From contig BNBH01000026.1 in NCBI GenBank assembly GCA_014655195.1, positions 23,100 to 87,099 on the forward strand: a stretch of DNA of 64,000 nucleotides. The letters run 5' to 3'. Origin of the DNA: Streptomyces cellulosae (GTDB lineage Bacteria; Actinomycetota; Actinomycetes; Streptomycetales; Streptomycetaceae). Position numbers and translations under genes: made by a program. The notes under the pieces were generated by a model. The model ran no database searches and was not told where the DNA came from. It saw only the letters and a list, made by a program, of their open reading frames with translations. Shown in pieces: positions 60,751 through 64,000 of the stretch. How positions within the stretch are numbered: position 1 is the first letter of the stretch; each line of letters starts with the position of its first letter.

Positions 60751-61365
60751 ATGACGAGGACCGCTGACCATGCGCAGCGCAAAGCCCAGATCATCAACGG
60801 CCTCATCCGCCTGGCCACCCGCACCGGCCTCCATGCCGTGACGATGCGCGCGGTCGCCGCGGAGGCGGGCGTATCGGTCCGGCTCGTGCAGTACTACTTC
60901 GAGACCAAGGCCCAGCTGCTGCTGGCCTCGCTCGGGCATCTGGAAGAACGCAGTCACGACCGCTGGGCGGCCCGCCTGGCCACCGGGCAGGATCCGCCGT
61001 CCCCGCGTGAGCGCGTTGAGGCCCTGCTCGCCGAGGCCCTGCCCACGGACGAGGCGAGCCGCACCTTCCACCTGCTGTGGACGTCCTGCGCGATGTTGGC
61101 GATGACCGACCCGGAGCTGGCTACCCAGCCCTTCGTCGAAGGGCCGAACCGACTGGAGGCACAGCTCGCCGAGCTGTTGCGGCAGGCACAGAACGACGGC
61201 GTGCTCGACGCAGGGGCCGATCCGTACGCCGAGGCGGCACGGCTGCTTGCCCTGAGCCACGGACTCGGAACGTGTGTCATGGTCGGTCAGCGCACCCCGC
61301 AGGCCGCCACGCAACTGCTGGGGTATCACCTCGACCGACTGTTCACGTCCTCCGGGGCGCATTGA
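60751..61365 (+). CDS. TetR-family regulator
   Basis: This 204-residue protein has a TetR HTH at about residues 8-60 (AQRKAQIINGLIRLATRTGLHAVTMRAVAAEAGVSVRLVQYYFETKAQLLLASL) and a TetR_C-type ligand domain (FHLLWTSCAMLAMTDPELA, RLLALSHGLGTCVMVGQR). It is divergent from the DHA2 exporter and probably represses it. ATG 60751 lies a few bases after GGAAGGTGAAG. Confidence 0.9.
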   Translation: MTRTADHAQRKAQIINGLIRLATRTGLHAVTMRAVAAEAGVSVRLVQYYFETKAQLLLASLGHLEERSHDRWAARLATGQDPPSPRERVEALLAEALPTDEASRTFHLLWTSCAMLAMTDPELATQPFVEGPNRLEAQLAELLRQAQNDGVLDAGADPYAEAARLLALSHGLGTCVMVGQRTPQAATQLLGYHLDRLFTSSGAH

Positions 61366-61502
61366 CCCGCAGCGGCAGGCGTACTGCTCGCAGGACGGTG
61401 TCGTCGGGTCCAGCTGAGCCGAGCCGCACCCACCGAGGCAACCCTTACGTCACCGTAGACTCTCCGGGAGTTCCGCAGTACGCATGCGAGGGAGGACGAG
61501 CC

Positions 61503-62285
61503 ATGGCCGGGGTAGCGGACTGCCCGTCGTGCGGAGAGAGCGAGGAACTGCGCGGCGAGCCGGTCGAGGGCGACATCAAGGTCACCTGTCTGAGGTGCGG
61601 GGCCCAGTGGATGCGTGGCGGTCCCCGCTGCGCGGGCTGTGGCGGTACGGACATCGTGCACCGCCCGCAGGCCATGACCCGCTATTCGCGCGGTACCCAG
61701 CTGTCGATCATCGGTTGGCGCGAGCTGCCGCTGTGCCGGGTCTGCGACGCCGAAGCACTCCAGACCTCCATCGCCGAGAACGTACCCGTCCCCAGCGACT
61801 ACGTCGCACTCTGCCTCAACGGCGGGGGGCATGAGCCGGTGACGCGGGCAACGCCGCCGACGGAGGGGAAGACGCCGCCACCGGCGGCGCCCGCGCGGGA
61901 AGCAGTGGCCTCGCCCGAGCCGAAGCGGGCGGCGGAGGGCACGCCCAGGCCCAGGTCGCGGTCGGGTCACCGGAAGACCACGCCTACGGCACCGCCTCCC
62001 ATGGTGCCCACCGTGCGGCAGGCGATCAGCGCCTTCATGACCGAGGCGTCGGGCCAGGCCGACGCGACCGCCATGCTGCTGCTCGGCACCCACCTGGGTT
62101 CCCACAACCGGCTGAGCGTGCTGGACACGGACGGCGCCGCCCGGCAACTGGCCGACTGGTGCAACGGCCACTGGGCCGACGGGAGTGACCGCTCGCGGCG
62201 GGCGGTGGGCACCATCTGCCGGGCGGTCGACTTCTGGGGCGCCCGTGGCTGGCTCGTCACCGACCCGGCCGCCGGCCTGCGCTGA
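61503..62285 (+). CDS. Zinc-ribbon protein of unknown function
   Basis: This 260-residue protein begins with tandem zinc ribbons: DCPSCGESEEL, TCLRCGAQWMRGGPRCAGCGGTD and LCRVCDAEAL. A Pro/Ala-rich linker (about 115-170) follows, then a helical domain (VRQAISAFMTEASGQADATAMLLLGTHLGS, AARQLADWCNGHW, AVDFWGARGWL). The start ATG 61503 follows GGAGG. It stands alone. Ribbon-plus-linker proteins often bind nucleic acid or RNA polymerase; the role here is not known. Confidence 0.7.
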   Translation: MAGVADCPSCGESEELRGEPVEGDIKVTCLRCGAQWMRGGPRCAGCGGTDIVHRPQAMTRYSRGTQLSIIGWRELPLCRVCDAEALQTSIAENVPVPSDYVALCLNGGGHEPVTRATPPTEGKTPPPAAPAREAVASPEPKRAAEGTPRPRSRSGHRKTTPTAPPPMVPTVRQAISAFMTEASGQADATAMLLLGTHLGSHNRLSVLDTDGAARQLADWCNGHWADGSDRSRRAVGTICRAVDFWGARGWLVTDPAAGLR

Positions 62286-62399
62286 GCAGGCATACGACGA
62301 GCCTTCGACCTGCTCACCGAGGGAGGGGGAGACCGGCTGGCCGGTTCCTTATGGTGCGCGGCCCGCCTCACTGGTTCGAGCGCGCCTTACCGTCCGGGG

Positions 62400-63140
62400 T
62401 CACTCCTGCACGGGAGAGGATGCCGGGTCCGTCTTCGCGAGGTAGACCGTGTTGGTTGCGGTGCCGCCCTGCAGAGGGTTGTCGAAGGTCACCACGTGCG
62501 CCTCGTGTGCGGCGAAGACCTGCGCGAGTGCGGAGCCGAACTGTTCGTCGGGCGGGTCGTTCGACCACAGAGCGAAGACACCGCCGGGATAAAGGCGGTC
62601 CGTGAGGGCACGCAGACCCGCAGGCTGGTAGAGCGCGGTGTGACCCGGATGGAGGACATGCTGCGGTGAGTGATCGATGTCCAGCAGAATGGCGTGGAAG
62701 CGGCGACCGGGTTCCTGCGGATCGAGTCCTTGAGAGTCGCCGGCCATGGCGAAGAAGTCGCCGTTCACCATGCGGCACCGGGGATCCGACGTCAGGGCGT
62801 CACCCAGAGGCACAAGCCCGCGCTGGTGCCAGCCGATCACTTCCCCCAGCGCCTCCACGACGATCAGCGAGCGCACGCGCGCGTCGTCCAATGCTGCCCG
62901 GGCGGTGTATCCGAGGCCGAGTCCGCCTACGGCGACGTCCAGGTCGCCGCCGGGAGTCCCCGCCAGACCCATTCGGGCGAGGGCTTTCTCGCCCTCGGTG
63001 AAGAGGCTGGACATGAGGAACTCGTCGCCGAGCTTGACCTCGTACACGTCATCACCCGAGGCCGGGTGCCGACGTCGCCGCAGGCTGATGTCCCCCAGCC
63101 GTGTCGGACGCCAGTCGATCTCCTCGAAACGTACACTCAT
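62400..63140 (-). CDS. Spermidine-synthase-like / class I SAM-fold protein
   Basis: This 246-residue protein has the polyamine-synthase layout: YEVKLGDEFLMSSLFTEGEKAL, LDVAVGGLGLGYTARAAL (nucleotide loop G-G-L-G-L-G), VRSLIVVEALGEVIGWH (acidic strand end) and FHAILLDIDHSP (the gatekeeper Asp region). Many Streptomyces relatives annotated as spermidine synthases have unknown acceptors. It is a single gene on the minus strand. The MerR promoter lies 175 bp upstream, pointing the other way. Confidence 0.8.
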   Translation of the reverse strand: MSVRFEEIDWRPTRLGDISLRRRRHPASGDDVYEVKLGDEFLMSSLFTEGEKALARMGLAGTPGGDLDVAVGGLGLGYTARAALDDARVRSLIVVEALGEVIGWHQRGLVPLGDALTSDPRCRMVNGDFFAMAGDSQGLDPQEPGRRFHAILLDIDHSPQHVLHPGHTALYQPAGLRALTDRLYPGGVFALWSNDPPDEQFGSALAQVFAAHEAHVVTFDNPLQGGTATNTVYLAKTDPASSPVQE

Positions 63141-63314
63141 GGAATCCCTTCCCGGTCATCGCCTCGATGCCGGTGAGTCGTAAGTGCCGGGATGGTGCAG
63201 TGGTTGACGACGCGGCAGCCAACGCGGGCTGCGTGGCAGACGCTACGGCAGGTACCGATGGCGGCCGGGGAGCCAGCCGTTGGCTCGAGCGCGAGAGTCG
63301 GCCTCGTTTCACTC

Positions 63315-63345
63315 TTGCGAACTTACCCTGACGCGAGGGTAACTT
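63315..63345 (+). promoter_or_regulatory. MerR-type promoter with operator in a 19-bp spacer
   Basis: TTGCGA (63315-63320), a 19-bp spacer and TAACTT (63340-63345) make the over-long promoter typical of MerR regulation. A perfect inverted repeat TTACCCT-GACGCG-AGGGTAA (63323-63342) fills the spacer. The MerR gene just downstream is therefore probably autoregulated. Confidence 0.75.
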
Positions 63346-63404
63346 TGTAGCCGGCGAGGGCGCCGACATCCGGAGTGAGGCGGTAGGCCATGGGCGGAAG
63401 GCTG

Positions 63405-63833
63405 ATGCAGATCGGTGAAGTGTCCGAGCGCACGGGACTCTCCCTGCGGACGATCCGCCACTACGAGGAGGTCGGCGTGGTGGCGCCGAGCGAGCGCAGC
63501 GCCGGCGGGTTCCGCCTCTACACCGAGGCCGAAGTACGGCGGCTGGCGCTGGCGCGGCGCATGCGGCCCCTGGGCTTCTGCCTCGAAGACGTCCGCGCCG
63601 TGCTGGACGTACTGGAACAACTTCCGGACGGCGGCAGGCCATTGCCGGAGACCGACGAGCAAGTACATGACGAACTGGTGACGCGACTGCGTTCGTACTG
63701 GGTGGAGGCCGACGCGAGGTGTGAGCACCTCCGGCGTCAGCTGGCGTCCGCCGAGGACTTCGCCCAATCTCTGCATGGTTACCTGGCCCGCCTGATGGAA
63801 GCCGACGAGGCCGGCCGGGAGGCGGCACGGTGA
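63405..63833 (+). CDS. MerR-family transcriptional regulator
   Basis: This 142-residue protein has a MerR HTH (MQIGEVSERTGLSLRTIRHYEEVGVVAPSERSAGGFRLYTEAEVRRLALARRMRPLGFCLEDVRAVLDVLEQL) and a dimerisation helix ending EADARCEHLRRQLASAEDFAQSL. Its own promoter carries a matching operator. The ATG at 63405 gives the standard family N-terminus, with GGAAGG upstream; ATG 63390 adds five residues. The only cysteines are Cys59-like in GFCLED and Cys in ARCEHL. The effector is unknown. Confidence 0.88.
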   Translation: MQIGEVSERTGLSLRTIRHYEEVGVVAPSERSAGGFRLYTEAEVRRLALARRMRPLGFCLEDVRAVLDVLEQLPDGGRPLPETDEQVHDELVTRLRSYWVEADARCEHLRRQLASAEDFAQSLHGYLARLMEADEAGREAAR

Positions 63834-63913
63834 GCGTGAGCAGCGACTGTGCGGCGTCCGAGGCGGCGGACGTTCGTGGTGATCGGTCGTCGGCCGTGCG
63901 CTCTGCCGCCGGG

Positions 63914-64000
63914 TCAGTGTGTGAGCCGCTGCCGGAGCGTGGCGGCGAAGTCCTCGGCCATCGCCAGCCGGGCGCGGAGTGTCTCGCAGCGCGCGTCGGC
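63914..64000 (-). CDS. C-terminal end of a second MerR-family regulator (cut by window end)
   Basis: Reading the minus strand from 64000, the 28 codons to the stop at 63914 give ADARCETLRARLAMAEDF and AATLRQRLTH. This is closely similar to residues near the C-terminus of the neighbouring MerR protein (ADARCEHLRRQLASAEDFAQSL). The two genes are convergent paralogues, 80 bp apart. The rest lies outside the window. Confidence 0.7.
   Translation of the reverse strand, partial: ADARCETLRARLAMAEDFAATLRQRLTH

Overview
The window is high-GC DNA (well over 70% in most genes) with strong third-position G/C bias, GTG starts, many stop/start overlaps, and rare TTA codons confined to a few genes. With an allantoin block, a class F sortase, an RNase Sa-like secreted RNase and a phenazine cluster, this points to a Streptomyces chromosome, probably a conserved arm grading into accessory DNA. 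No tRNA, rRNA, CRISPR array or transposase was seen.

Layout. (1) 0.1-6.8 kb: a zinc-ribbon/HTH protein; a TetR repressor divergent from a flavin reductase / DHA2 exporter / old yellow enzyme set with a perfect 11-bp inverted-repeat operator; a HipA-like kinase overlapping a small SelW/Rdx protein. (2) 6.8-13.5 kb: purine-ureide catabolism, with malate synthase, a MobA-like nucleotidyltransferase, a DUF5955-like protein with a TTA codon, an IclR regulator (AllR), allantoinase and allantoicase. Near-identical operator candidates precede malate synthase and allantoinase, so glyoxylate production and use appear co-regulated. (3) 13.5-21.2 kb: an SDR remnant, an RNase Sa-like RNase, a two-component system with a thioesterase, and a Gfo/Idh dehydrogenase, GntR regulator and ROK kinase that share a TGTCCGGACA palindrome. 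(4) 21.2-31.3 kb: an SNF2 ATPase overlapping a SWIM zinc-finger protein; decayed genes and a 72-bp tandem duplication at the arsR 3' end; a roadblock protein; a class F sortase overlapping a DUF4397 surface protein; and a divergent MerR-type cobalamin-binding regulator.

(5) 31.3-45.7 kb: a one-direction phenazine cluster bounded on the left by a 15-bp-stem terminator and led by a good TTGACA promoter. It encodes phzC, D, E, G, B and F, an asparagine-synthase-type amidotransferase (PhzH-like), a methyltransferase, a VOC protein, DUF488, a YdhR-like small protein, an unusual asparaginase-like protein, and a RarA paralogue with a TTA codon. The genes suggest an amidated and/or methylated phenazine with built-in protection.

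(6) 45.7-64 kb: ridA with a divergent WYL regulator, then an accessory island (about 47.6-55.8 kb). Its left edge is a 35-codon stump of a 3-oxoadipate enol-lactonase gene and its right edge is a 5'-truncated, frameshifted ABC transporter gene. The island carries a 42-bp perfect palindrome, a GNAT acetyltransferase, an unrecognised 461-residue protein, an EACC1-like protein (with a TTA codon) overlapping a 1250-residue caspase-SF1 helicase fusion, and a convergent membrane-anchored Mrr-type endonuclease. This is the best candidate here for a poorly described conflict or defence system. Beyond it lie the second ABC half-transporter, a DHA2 exporter with divergent TetR, a zinc-ribbon protein, a spermidine-synthase-like protein, and two convergent MerR paralogues, the second cut by the window end.
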